Shown piece by piece: positions 16,713-24,374 of a stretch of DNA of 64,000 nucleotides (position 1 is the first letter of the stretch; every line of letters begins with the position of its first letter). The notes under the pieces are model-generated. The model saw nothing but the letters and a program-made list of their open reading frames with translations, had not been told where the DNA came from and searched no databases. Both the position numbers and the translations under genes were made by a program. Source of the stretch: Nonomuraea thailandensis (GTDB lineage Bacteria > Actinomycetota > Actinomycetes > Streptosporangiales > Streptosporangiaceae); the NCBI RefSeq assembly GCF_024172165.1, contig NZ_JAMZEB010000002.1:6717501-6781500 (forward strand), given 5' to 3'.

Positions 16713-17981
16713 GTGTCTGCTCCATCCATCCCCCATGCCGTACACGCGGCCCGCAAGGCCACCTACACGCTGCTCTTCGTCAACGGCCTGGCCACGACCA
16801 GCTGGGTCGTCCACCTGCCGGACCTCGCCCAGCAGACCCGCTCGTCCGACGCCCAGATCGGACTGGCGACCAGCGCGGTCGGCATCGGCTCCGTCGTCTT
16901 CATCGTGCTGACGGGCTTCCTGCTGTCCCGCTACGGAACCAGAGCCGCCGCGACGCTGGCTGTCACCTTCTACGGCCTGGCGATGCCGACGCTGGGCTTC
17001 GCCACAGGCTTCCCCGTCTTCTTCCTCGGCCTCCTTCTCGGCGGGGCCGGCTCGGCCGCCGTCGAGATCGCTGCCAGCACCTCCGGCTCACGGCTGGAGC
17101 ACGCCTATCGCAAACCCATGATGTCGTCGTTCATCGGCTCGATGGGCGCGGGCATGGTGCTGGGTACTCTCGTCGGAGCCGGCTCGATCGCGCTCGGGCT
17201 ATCGACGCTGACGCACATGTCCGCCATCGGCGTCGTCATCCTCGCCGCTGGACTCTACGCCTGTCCGCGGCTGCTGGCCGGCAAGGCGGACAGGACGATC
17301 GGCGCCAAGGTGCGCCACCTGCCCACACCGTCCTGGAGACTCGCCGCCATCGGCGCGGTCATCCTGGTCTCGGTGATCGAGGGTGCCACGCTCACCTGGG
17401 CGACCCTCTACATGACCCGTGACCTCGGAACGACTGCCGCCTTTGCCGCGTTCGCCGTGACCGCTCATTCGCTGGGCACGACGGTCGTCCAGCTCAGCGG
17501 CGACTGGTTCCGGCGGCGGTACAGCGCCGCCAGGATCACCCGCGTCTCGGTCGTCGTGGGTGGCGCCGTGATGGCGGGCGCGCTGGCTGCCGGAAATCCC
17601 TGGTTCGCGCTTGTGGGATTCTTCGCCCTCGGCGGCGGCATCGCCTTCGTCTACCCGGCGGGCATCAGCGCCGCCGCCGACACCCAGGCCACGCCCGCGC
17701 CCGGTGTTTCCGTCGCGCAGACTGTCCGTTACCTCGCCGGCTTCGGCGCGGGCCCGCTGGTCGGCGTGCTCGTCGGCGCCTATGGGCTGACCTGGACGTT
17801 CTACGTGGCCATCGCGTTCGGCGTTACGCTGACCCTGCTGCTCGGCGGCTTCCTGGGCAAGGAGCCGGGGCTCGGGCGCCGGTCAGGCGGTGATCTGCCT
17901 GACATCGAGGCGCCCGAGCCTGAGGCACGGCCGGTCGCGGACAGAACGCCGGACCTCGCCATACGGCCCGAGCTCGACTGA
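16713..17981 (+). CDS. MFS transporter, divergent from the monooxygenase operon
   Basis: 422 residues with about twelve membrane segments, starting from a GTG with GAGAGGG upstream. The first helix ends in TTSWVVHLPDLAQQT, and LLSRYGTRAAATLAV matches the MFS loop 2-3 position. YPAGISAAADTQATPAPGVSVAQTVRYLAG near residues 310-340 is characteristic of a fucose-permease-like branch. The hydrophilic C-terminal tail (about 35 residues) is charged. It shares a 244-base promoter region with the monooxygenase operon, but the 19-bp operator lies next to the latter. Its cargo is unknown. Confidence 0.88.
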   Translation: MSAPSIPHAVHAARKATYTLLFVNGLATTSWVVHLPDLAQQTRSSDAQIGLATSAVGIGSVVFIVLTGFLLSRYGTRAAATLAVTFYGLAMPTLGFATGFPVFFLGLLLGGAGSAAVEIAASTSGSRLEHAYRKPMMSSFIGSMGAGMVLGTLVGAGSIALGLSTLTHMSAIGVVILAAGLYACPRLLAGKADRTIGAKVRHLPTPSWRLAAIGAVILVSVIEGATLTWATLYMTRDLGTTAAFAAFAVTAHSLGTTVVQLSGDWFRRRYSAARITRVSVVVGGAVMAGALAAGNPWFALVGFFALGGGIAFVYPAGISAAADTQATPAPGVSVAQTVRYLAGFGAGPLVGVLVGAYGLTWTFYVAIAFGVTLTLLLGGFLGKEPGLGRRSGGDLPDIEAPEPEARPVADRTPDLAIRPELD

Positions 17982-17999
17982 TCGTGCCGCTTCGGGCTC

Positions 18000-18668
18000 T
18001 CAGCGCGCGGACTTGTCCGCGCGCTTCCGCCGGTCGGGGGTCAGGAGATAGGCCACCGCCATGTCGCTCAACTGGTCCGCGTGGTCTGCCCAGATGACAT
18101 TCTCCTCGGAGCCGTCGGCCTGCACGGCCGTGAAGATGCACGACGCGGTGACCGTCCGGACGGCGGTGTCGACCGCCGCCGCGGGATCCGCGCGCCTGAC
18201 CTCGGTCATGTACGGCGCCGCCGCCTCTCGGACCAGCCGCCGCATCTCCGTGTGCGCCTGCACACCCCGGTCTGCGAGCTCTATGTTCTGCACCCGCAGC
18301 AGGTCGGCCAGCGTCCTGCCGCCAAGGCTGAGGGCATCGGCGAGAGCGTGCACGTAAGCGTCCATCACCCCGCCCAGGCTGGGGTCAGCGCCGGCCAGTC
18401 CCTCGCCCACCCGCCTCTCCATGCCGCTCAGCAGCCGGTCCTTCAGGGCCGCGAGCAGTTGCTCCCGGCCGTCGAAACGCCGGTAGATGGCGCCAATCGA
18501 CACGCCGGCCCGCTCCGCCACGGCCGCCATCGTGAAGTCGTCGAACCCACCGGCGTGCAACACCTCCTCAGCCGCAGTGAGGATGCGCTGCAGAGCTTCC
18601 CGGCTCCGCGCCTGCTGGGGCTGCCGGAAACCCTCCACCCGGACCGGTTCGGTGCTCACGATCGTCAT
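18000..18668 (-). CDS. TetR family regulator of the monooxygenase region
   Basis: 222 residues from the ATG at 18668. The HTH is MAAVAERAGVSIGAIYRRF around residues 46-64, followed by a helical ligand domain ending in DMAVAYLLTPDRRKR. No clear ribosome site precedes the ATG. The 19-bp sequence shared with the monooxygenase operon lies 75 bases upstream, between this gene and the XRE-cupin gene, consistent with autoregulation. The longer open frame upstream of the ATG has no protein character. Confidence 0.88.
   Translation of the reverse strand: MTIVSTEPVRVEGFRQPQQARSREALQRILTAAEEVLHAGGFDDFTMAAVAERAGVSIGAIYRRFDGREQLLAALKDRLLSGMERRVGEGLAGADPSLGGVMDAYVHALADALSLGGRTLADLLRVQNIELADRGVQAHTEMRRLVREAAAPYMTEVRRADPAAAVDTAVRTVTASCIFTAVQADGSEENVIWADHADQLSDMAVAYLLTPDRRKRADKSAR
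18002..18025. terminator. Terminator hairpin after the MFS gene
   Basis: AGCGCGCGGAC and GTCCGCGCGCT form a perfect 11-bp stem around TT. It lies 20 bases after the MFS stop and inside the last codons of the convergent TetR gene. Confidence 0.6.
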
Positions 18669-18742
18669 GTTATAGGCCTGCCGCCCCGGCCCCGCACCGG
18701 AGCTTGACAGGCCTCCCCCTTCGACGCACACTCTAGCGAACA

Positions 18743-18761
18743 GGAATATGCATTCGCATTT
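18743..18761. promoter_or_regulatory. 19-bp operator (inverted copy) upstream of the TetR gene
   Basis: GGAATATGCATTCGCATTT is the exact reverse complement of the site at 16491-16509. It directly follows the XRE-cupin stop codon and lies 75 bases before the TetR start. Confidence 0.8.
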
Positions 18762-19333
18762 CAAGGTCGCGGGGCCCCGAACTGGCGGGCTTGCGGGATG
18801 GTCGTGGTGACATGCAGGACGACGCGGTCGGTGAGGCAGGTGTGCTGGTGCGGGACGTCCCCGGGAAATCGGGCGAAGTCTCCGGCCGCCAGTTCGACCT
18901 GGTCCTCGACAGGCCCGGTACGGAGCCTGCCGCTGATCACGTAGACATGGTGCAGCGCGCCGAGCGTGTGACCGGGCACGGGGCCGCCGGCCTTGCCGCG
19001 TTCGAGCCTGAGAACGAGCGTGTGCACATAGCCAGAGCCGTAGGTCTGGTCCAGCATGCGCTCGGACCAGCCGTTTCGCTCCTCCCATGCGGCATCACCC
19101 TGGCGTTGCACGTAGACGGTGCTGCCCCACTCGGTCAGGAGCTGCCGAGGCGCGACGTCGAGCGCCTTGCCCAGCGCGGCCAGAGTGTCCACGGTGGGGT
19201 TGCCCACGCCCTGTTCCGCCTTGGACAGGGTCTGCTTGGACAGCCCGGATCGGCGGGCCAGCTCGCCGATGGAGATGCCCTGCTCGCGCCGGAGCCTGCG
19301 CACGTTGCGCGCCACGAGCTCGTTGTGGTCCAC
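18761..19333 (-). CDS. XRE-cupin transcriptional regulator
   Basis: About 190 residues. The N-terminal XRE helix-turn-helix covers residues 5-60 (ISIGELARRSGLSKQTLSKA), and a C-terminal cupin domain spans 90-190 with HTLGALHHVYVISGRLR, GDFARFPGDVPHQH and a closing HVTT strand. The cupin His residues could bind metal or a small ligand. I chose the GTG at 19333 because GGAGG lies 5 bases upstream. An earlier GTG at 19348 has no ribosome site and sits inside a perfect 16-bp palindrome. The family regulates amino-acid, polyamine and aldehyde metabolism. It is divergent from the IclR gene. Confidence 0.87.
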   Translation of the reverse strand: MDHNELVARNVRRLRREQGISIGELARRSGLSKQTLSKAEQGVGNPTVDTLAALGKALDVAPRQLLTEWGSTVYVQRQGDAAWEERNGWSERMLDQTYGSGYVHTLVLRLERGKAGGPVPGHTLGALHHVYVISGRLRTGPVEDQVELAAGDFARFPGDVPHQHTCLTDRVVLHVTTTIPQARQFGAPRP

Positions 19334-19343
19334 TGCCACCTCC

Positions 19344-19359
19344 GTCACTTATAAGTGAC
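19344..19359. promoter_or_regulatory. Perfect 16-bp palindrome, probable XRE-cupin operator
   Basis: GTCACTTATAAGTGAC is a perfect palindrome 11 bases before the chosen XRE-cupin start, well placed to block transcription or translation of that gene. Confidence 0.7.
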
Positions 19360-19376
19360 TAGTCGTCTATCTTGAC

Positions 19377-19396
19377 GTCCGTCCACTTTAACGGAC
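19377..19396. promoter_or_regulatory. Inverted repeat upstream of the IclR gene
   Basis: GTCCGT and ACGGAC are perfect inverted halves separated by 8 bases, about 65 bases before the IclR start. A related dyad (GTTCCGT-N3-ACGGCAC) lies between the divergent catabolic operons at 27281-27297. A candidate IclR site. Confidence 0.45.
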
Positions 19397-19460
19397 ATTC
19401 TGTCATATATAAGTACCCCCCTGTTGACCTGCGCAACATCGGTAGTCAGCGGAGCAGCGC

Positions 19461-20258
19461 ATGAGCGAGATCGTCGTCGAGAGGCCATCGTCAGCCAGGG
19501 ACGACCGAGCCGCCGTGGAGAAGGCGGTGAACCTCCTAGAGTCCTTCGGCAGCCAGGGCAGCACCGGCATTGGGGTGAGCGAGCTGGCGCGGCGCGCGGA
19601 ACTGAGCAAGTCCACCGCGTTCCGGCTGCTCGGCGTGCTCGAACGCAACGGCGTCGTGGAGAAGGTCGGCCAGAAGTACCGGCTGGGCGAGCGGCTGCAG
19701 GAGCTGGGGCGGCAGGTGCTGGCGCCCGGCCACGAGCAAGTCCGCGACGTGCTCCTGCCGTTCACCATGGATCTGTACGAGCTGACGCGCGGCACGGTGC
19801 ACCTGGCCGTGCTGCACGGCGTCGAGGTCGTCTACCTGTCCAAGCTGCACGGCCATCGTCCCGTCCCCTCGCCGTCACGTGTCGGCGGCCGGGCGCCCGC
19901 GCACTGCACGGCCGTGGGCAAGGTGCTGCTCGCCTACGATCACGACGCCCTCGACCGGGTGCTCCGCACCGAGCTTCGACGGTACACGGCGAGCACCATC
20001 ACCGACCCCGCCGGGCTGGCCGCGGAGATCGCCCGGGTACGCGACGAGGGCGTGGCGTTCGACGATCAGGAGGCCGCACCCGGGCTGAGCTGCGTCGCGG
20101 TGCCGATCTTCGGCGTGCGCGGCAAGGTGGTGGCGGCCATGTCGGTGTCGGGCCCGACCGGACGTTTCGACACCCGGGCCCAGGCCGGCTCGCTGCGGCG
20201 GGTGGGCGCGGCGGCGTCCCAGCAGCTCGCCCTGCTGGGACGCCGGAACCGCGGCTAA
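19461..20258 (+). CDS. IclR family regulator of the aromatic catabolic cluster
   Basis: 265 residues with the standard IclR layout. An N-terminal winged helix (about 20-80) includes ELARRAELSKSTAFRLLGVL. The C-terminal ligand domain (95-260) has GGRAPAHCTAVGKVLLAY, the conserved segment around the Cys of the family, and GLSCVAVPIFG. MhpR, the activator of E. coli 3-hydroxyphenylpropionate genes, is also IclR-type, and this gene borders an mhp-like cluster. It is therefore the likely regulator of the dioxygenase and mhp operons. GCGGAG lies 6 bases before the ATG. Its stop overlaps the 3' end of the convergent GNAT-like gene. Confidence 0.9.
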   Translation: MSEIVVERPSSARDDRAAVEKAVNLLESFGSQGSTGIGVSELARRAELSKSTAFRLLGVLERNGVVEKVGQKYRLGERLQELGRQVLAPGHEQVRDVLLPFTMDLYELTRGTVHLAVLHGVEVVYLSKLHGHRPVPSPSRVGGRAPAHCTAVGKVLLAYDHDALDRVLRTELRRYTASTITDPAGLAAEIARVRDEGVAFDDQEAAPGLSCVAVPIFGVRGKVVAAMSVSGPTGRFDTRAQAGSLRRVGAAASQQLALLGRRNRG

Positions 20259-20605
20259 CTGCCCGGCACGTGGTCGAGGTCCATGTCGGTCCTGGTCACC
20301 CACTCCGGCTCGGCCACCAGGAGGCTGAGCTGGGCGTCGGCCAGGTCCACGTCCACCACGTAGCGGAACCCGGCGGACTCGGCCACGGCCATCCGGTTCA
20401 GGTCGCCCTCCGGGACGGCGTAGACGACACGGCGGCAGTGCGGGTCTGCCTGCGCCACGGCGTCCACCACCGCACGCAGGAGCCCGGCGTCGGCTTCGGG
20501 CGCCTGCACTTCGAGGTCGTGGGCGGCCACGGGATAGGCGTCGCGCAGCCGCCCGGCGGCGCAGCGCTCCAGGCGCACCCGGCCATCGAACGGTACGGTG
20601 ATCAT
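20255..20605 (-). CDS. Small GNAT-like protein
   Basis: 116 residues from the ATG at 20605, which overlaps the synthetase stop by 4 bases. It contains RRVVYAVPEGDLNRMAVAESAGFR, resembling the last alpha/beta section of GNAT acetyltransferases (Asn, then AGF). The acetyl-CoA pyrophosphate loop (Q/RxxGxG/A) is not visible, so catalysis is doubtful. It is the last gene of the leftward catabolic operon. Function in aromatic breakdown is unknown. Confidence 0.65.
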   Translation of the reverse strand: MITVPFDGRVRLERCAAGRLRDAYPVAAHDLEVQAPEADAGLLRAVVDAVAQADPHCRRVVYAVPEGDLNRMAVAESAGFRYVVDVDLADAQLSLLVAEPEWVTRTDMDLDHVPGS

Positions 20606-22146
20606 GCATTCTCCTCGATCATGCGGCGGATGACGAGCTTCTCCAGCTTGCCGGAGGCGTTGCGCGGCACCTTCGCCACGATCCTGAGCACCCGGGGCAG
20701 CTTGTACCGGGCCAAGTGCGCCGCAGCGTACTCTCGGACGTCCTCCAGCGTGAGCGTCACGCCTTCGGCCGTGGACACCACCGCGACGACGGTCTCGCCC
20801 CACTGCTCGTCGACCGCACCGACGACCGCGACGTCCACGACGCCCGGCATTGCGGACAACACCCGCTCGACCTCGGCCGGATAGACGTTCTCGCCACCAC
20901 TGATGATCATGTCCTTGAGCCGGTCCACGATGTACAGGCAGCCGTCCTCGTCCAGGTAACCGATGTCACCGGAGTGGAACCAGCCCTCCTCGTCGAACGC
21001 GGCGGCGGTGGCCTCGGGGTTCTCCCAGTAGCCGGGGGTCACGTTGGGGCCGCGGACGACGAGCTCACCGGCCTCGCCCGGCTTGAGCGGCTGGTTGGTG
21101 TTGGCGTCCACGACGCGTACCTCGGTGTACGGCATCGGGATGCCCGCGGAGCCCACCTTCGTCAGCGTGCGCTCGGCGGGCAGGTGCGTGGCGAACGGCG
21201 CGGTCTCGGTCAGCCCCCACGCCTGCTGCAGCAGCACGCCGTGCGCGGCGAACTGCTCGATCAGCGCGGGCGGCACCGGAGCGCCAGCCACCACGATGGA
21301 GCGCAACGAGTTGAAGTCGTGCTCGAACACGCCCGGCACCCGGGCGAGCGCCGCGAACATCGCTGCCACGCCGAACATCGAGTTGAACCGGTACGTGGCC
21401 AGGTCGTCGAGGAACCCCGCCGGGTCGAAGCTCCTGCGGACCAGCACCGTGCCGCCGCGTACGAGCGCCCGCAACGCGAAGCTGTTGAGCGCCCCGATGT
21501 GGAACAGCGGCGCGCCCGCGTAGGTGACGTCGCCACGGCGGGTGTCCAGCATGGTGTCCACGTTGACGGCGTTCCACCACGCGTTGCCGTGGGTGAGGAT
21601 GACGCCCTTGGGCAGGCCGGTGGTGCCGGAGGTGAACATGAGGATCGCCGGGTCGTCGAACGTCCTGGCCACCACGGACGGCGCCGGAGTGGCCGCGGAG
21701 ACCAGGCCCGCCCAGGGCTCCCATCCGGTGGCGGCGGACACCTCGCCGTCGTCGTCCACCAGGAGGAAGCGTGTCAGCGCGGTCGCCTCGCGCACGTTGT
21801 CGACCTGCCCGCGATGGCCTTCCTCGCAGATGACGGTACGGGCGCCGCTCCTGTCGAGCACCCGCTGCAGCTCCGGTTCGGCGAGCCGGAAGTTGACCGG
21901 GACGAAGATCGCGCCCAGCCGGAAGGTGGCCAGCATGGTGACCAGGAACGCGGCGCTGTTGAGGCCGGCGTAGGCGACCCGGTCGCCGGTGCCGACACCG
22001 TCCTCGGCCAGGACGGTCGCCAACCGGGCCGCCTTGTCGTCGAGCTGGGCGTAGGTGAGGTCGCCGCCGGGGTAGCGGACGGCGGTGACGTCGGGGAAGT
22101 AGCGGGCGTTACGCGCCACGGCGGAGGCGGGGTTGACGTCGATCAT
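20602..22146 (-). CDS. Acyl-CoA synthetase (AMP-forming)
   Basis: 514 residues from the ATG at 22146 (GGAG 8 bases upstream). The adenylation loop is FTSGTTGLPKGVILTHGN around residue 165. The adenine-binding region and hinge are GWFHSGDIGYLDEDG and RLKDMIISGGENVYPAEVE. The catalytic Lys lies in PRNASGKLEK near the C-terminus. It activates a carboxylic acid to its CoA thioester in the cytoplasm. Within a phenylpropionate-like cluster it may handle the side-chain acid (phenylpropionate, cinnamate) or the C4-C5 acid released by the hydrolase. This gene is not part of the classical E. coli hca/mhp set. Confidence 0.92.
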   Translation of the reverse strand: MIDVNPASAVARNARYFPDVTAVRYPGGDLTYAQLDDKAARLATVLAEDGVGTGDRVAYAGLNSAAFLVTMLATFRLGAIFVPVNFRLAEPELQRVLDRSGARTVICEEGHRGQVDNVREATALTRFLLVDDDGEVSAATGWEPWAGLVSAATPAPSVVARTFDDPAILMFTSGTTGLPKGVILTHGNAWWNAVNVDTMLDTRRGDVTYAGAPLFHIGALNSFALRALVRGGTVLVRRSFDPAGFLDDLATYRFNSMFGVAAMFAALARVPGVFEHDFNSLRSIVVAGAPVPPALIEQFAAHGVLLQQAWGLTETAPFATHLPAERTLTKVGSAGIPMPYTEVRVVDANTNQPLKPGEAGELVVRGPNVTPGYWENPEATAAAFDEEGWFHSGDIGYLDEDGCLYIVDRLKDMIISGGENVYPAEVERVLSAMPGVVDVAVVGAVDEQWGETVVAVVSTAEGVTLTLEDVREYAAAHLARYKLPRVLRIVAKVPRNASGKLEKLVIRRMIEENA

Positions 22147-22156
22147 CGGGGGCTCC

Positions 22157-22966
22157 TCAGAGGTGGTCGCCGCCGGCGGCGCGGGCGAACCCCCGAACGC
22201 CGATGCCGCCGTCGGCCGAGATGGCGTGTCCGGTGATGGTGCCGCTCTGCTCGCGGGCGGCGAGCAGGACGTAGGGCGCGGTGAAGTCGCGCGGGTCGGT
22301 GCTGGAGTCGTGCAGCGGGATCGGCGGGGTGCCCTGCTGCTTGGCGAAGGAGGCCGCAATCGAGCGGTCTCCTAGCGCCAGGGTCTCGGGGCCGCGCAGG
22401 TCGGTGTTCATCCCGCCGCACGCGACGCCGTTCACCCGGACCTTGGGCGCCAGCTCATAAGCCAGTTCGCGCATCAGCCCGAGGCAGGCGTGCTTGCTGG
22501 CGGTGTAGAGGGGGCCGCCGCCGTTGACGTAGAAGGAGGAGTTGGACAGCGTCATGACGATGCTGCCGCGTGTCTTGACCAGCTCCGGCCAGGCGGCCTC
22601 AGCGGCCAGCAGGTAGCCCTTGACGTTGATGGAGAAGATCTCGTCGAAGGCGGCGTCGATGTCCTTGCCGGACAGGCGAGTGAGCTGGCGCTGGTAGTCC
22701 CACACGCCGGCGTTGGCGACCAGGGTGTCGAGCTTGCCGAAGCATTCGACGGTTTCGGCGACGGCCGCGTGCAGCGCATCGGAGTCGCGCACGTCGGCGG
22801 TGACCCGGTGCACCCTGTCTCCGGTGACCTGGTCGAGCTGGGCGGCGTCGCGGCCGAGGACGGTCACCGACGCGCCCTCGGCCAGGAACCGTTCGGCGAC
22901 GGCGCGGCCGATGCCGGAGCCGCCGCCGGTGATCAGGGCGACGTAGCCCTGCAGCCAGCCGCTCAC
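22157..22966 (-). CDS. cis-Dihydrodiol dehydrogenase, SDR family (HcaB/BphB-like)
   Basis: 269 residues from a GTG at 22966 that overlaps the hydrolase stop. The Rossmann motif is TGGGSGIG (13-20), then NAG (85-87). The active-site stretch is SNSSFYVNGGGPLYTASKH with Ser141/143, Tyr154 and Lys158. The segment FDEIFSINVKGYLLAAEAAWP is typical of BphB, TodD and HcaB. The enzyme oxidises the cis-dihydrodiol made by the Rieske dioxygenase to a catechol, using NAD+. It is next to the ring-cleavage-product hydrolase gene, in the same operon as the dioxygenase. Confidence 0.92.
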   Translation of the reverse strand: MSGWLQGYVALITGGGSGIGRAVAERFLAEGASVTVLGRDAAQLDQVTGDRVHRVTADVRDSDALHAAVAETVECFGKLDTLVANAGVWDYQRQLTRLSGKDIDAAFDEIFSINVKGYLLAAEAAWPELVKTRGSIVMTLSNSSFYVNGGGPLYTASKHACLGLMRELAYELAPKVRVNGVACGGMNTDLRGPETLALGDRSIAASFAKQQGTPPIPLHDSSTDPRDFTAPYVLLAAREQSGTITGHAISADGGIGVRGFARAAGGDHL

Positions 22967-23796
22967 GTCAGGAAGCCCGTCACGAGGTTCTCGAACTCTT
23001 GCTGCCGTTCGAGCTGTACCCAGTGCCCGCAGCGGCCGAAGACGTGCAGTTGCACGTCTCGGATCTGCTTGAGCATGAGCTGGGCGCCGTCGAGGGTGAT
23101 GGTGCGGTCGTCGCGGCCCCACAGGAGCAGCGTCGGAGCCTTGATCTTGTGCAGGTCGCGCCAGAGCGGGTCCATGCCGCCGCGCTTGGCGAAGGCGGCG
23201 TTGTAGCGGTGGTAGAAGGCGATGTGGCTGTCGTCGAGAGAGGCCTCGTAGCGGGCCTTGACGACGTCCTCGCCGAACTGCTTGTGGTCGAAGACCATGG
23301 TGCGGATGAACGCGGCCATCTTCTTCTCGCTGGGCCCGCCGCCGTTGTAGTAGCGGAACATCTCCTTCTGCCCCTCGGTCGGGGTGGGGCCGAACGGCAG
23401 CCAGCCGCCGCCGGGCGCCATCAGCACCAGCTTGGCGACCCGATCGGGGCGTTGCTGGGCCATGGCGATGGCGGCGGCGCCTCCGAGGCTGTTGCCCAGC
23501 AGGTGGAAGGTGTCGATGCCGAGGGCGTCGAGCGCCTGGAAAAGGGCATCGACGGTGATCTCGGTGATGGAGCGCTTGTCCAGGTCCTCTTCGGTCGGGC
23601 GGTAGCTGCCGCCGAAGCCGGGCTGGTCGGGCAGGACGACGCGGAAGTGGCGCGACAGCTCGGGCAGGTTCTGGTGGTAGTTGCTGACGCCGGAGGCGCC
23701 GGGGCCGCCCCCGTGCAGCATCACCAGGACGGGGCCCTCGCCGGTCTCGGCGACGGCGATGTCGCCGAGTGTGGTGGTCACTACGTGCTGTTTCAC
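22963..23796 (-). CDS. mhpC: meta-Cleavage product hydrolase (MhpC/BphD-like)
   Basis: An alpha/beta hydrolase of about 277 residues. Oxyanion loop HGGGPGASG (28-36), nucleophile Ser103 in GNSLGG, Asp in WGRDDRT (about 228) and His257 in GRCGHWVQLE form the C-C hydrolase triad. Non-nucleophilic hydrolases of the MhpC/BphD/HsaD group split ring-fission products into 2-hydroxypenta-2,4-dienoate and an acid (succinate for phenylpropionate). The downstream steps MhpD, MhpF and MhpE are encoded in the divergent operon. The symbol is given from context; the preferred side chain is not proven by sequence. Confidence 0.88.
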   Translation of the reverse strand: MKQHVVTTTLGDIAVAETGEGPVLVMLHGGGPGASGVSNYHQNLPELSRHFRVVLPDQPGFGGSYRPTEEDLDKRSITEITVDALFQALDALGIDTFHLLGNSLGGAAAIAMAQQRPDRVAKLVLMAPGGGWLPFGPTPTEGQKEMFRYYNGGGPSEKKMAAFIRTMVFDHKQFGEDVVKARYEASLDDSHIAFYHRYNAAFAKRGGMDPLWRDLHKIKAPTLLLWGRDDRTITLDGAQLMLKQIRDVQLHVFGRCGHWVQLERQQEFENLVTGFLT

Positions 23797-23806
23797 GGGA
23801 GGTCCT

Positions 23807-24364
23807 TTAGAAGAAGGTGGAGATGTTCTTGGCCAGCAGGATGTTCTGGTCGAGCAGGATGGTGCGGCGGGCGACCTGGAAGCTGCCGCTGACGCGGCGC
23901 AGGATGTCGGTGCGGCTGCCGGCGAAGACGTTCTCCTCGCGTTCCAGACGGTTGCGGTAGACCAGGAACGCGCTGCGTACCAGCACGTCGTCTTCTGTGA
24001 AGCCGGGATGCTCGCCGGGGTCGACGTGGCGGGCCATCACGTTGCTGATCAGGTGGCGGGTGCGCGAGGGCGGGTCCTCGGCCCAGGCCATGCCGGAGTC
24101 GAAGCGGCGGATGCGCCAGGCCAGGCTCTCCTTGCTCTCGTCGTAGAAGGCGGCCTCGCCCCGCGCCGCCACCGACAGGGCCTGCTGTCGGCGCAGCCGG
24201 TTGGTGCGGGTAGGCATCCAGTAGTCGAGGTCGTCGGCGAGCAGGTCGAGCCAGTCGGCGTAGCGGCCGGCGTCGAGCAGTTCGGCCTCCTCGTAGTAGA
24301 ACTGCTCCACCTCGAAGTGGGTGTCGCGGTCTGCGCGCACCCCGGCGGTGCTCACGGTGGTCAT
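23807..24364 (-). CDS. Aromatic-ring-hydroxylating dioxygenase, beta subunit
   Basis: 185 residues, normal for the small subunit (cystatin/NTF2-like fold). FEVEQFYYEEAELLDAGRYADW and LDYWMPTR at the N-terminus are family hallmarks, followed by the SKESLAWRIRRFDSGMAWAEDP region and VYRNRLEREENVFAG. The subunit has a structural role in the alpha3beta3 oxygenase. Unusually, its gene lies after the ferredoxin and reductase genes rather than beside the alpha-subunit gene (order here alpha, ferredoxin, reductase, beta). Equivalent to HcaF/BphA2. Confidence 0.92.
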   Translation of the reverse strand: MTTVSTAGVRADRDTHFEVEQFYYEEAELLDAGRYADWLDLLADDLDYWMPTRTNRLRRQQALSVAARGEAAFYDESKESLAWRIRRFDSGMAWAEDPPSRTRHLISNVMARHVDPGEHPGFTEDDVLVRSAFLVYRNRLEREENVFAGSRTDILRRVSGSFQVARRTILLDQNILLAKNISTFF

Positions 24365-24374
24365 CGATTCCCCT

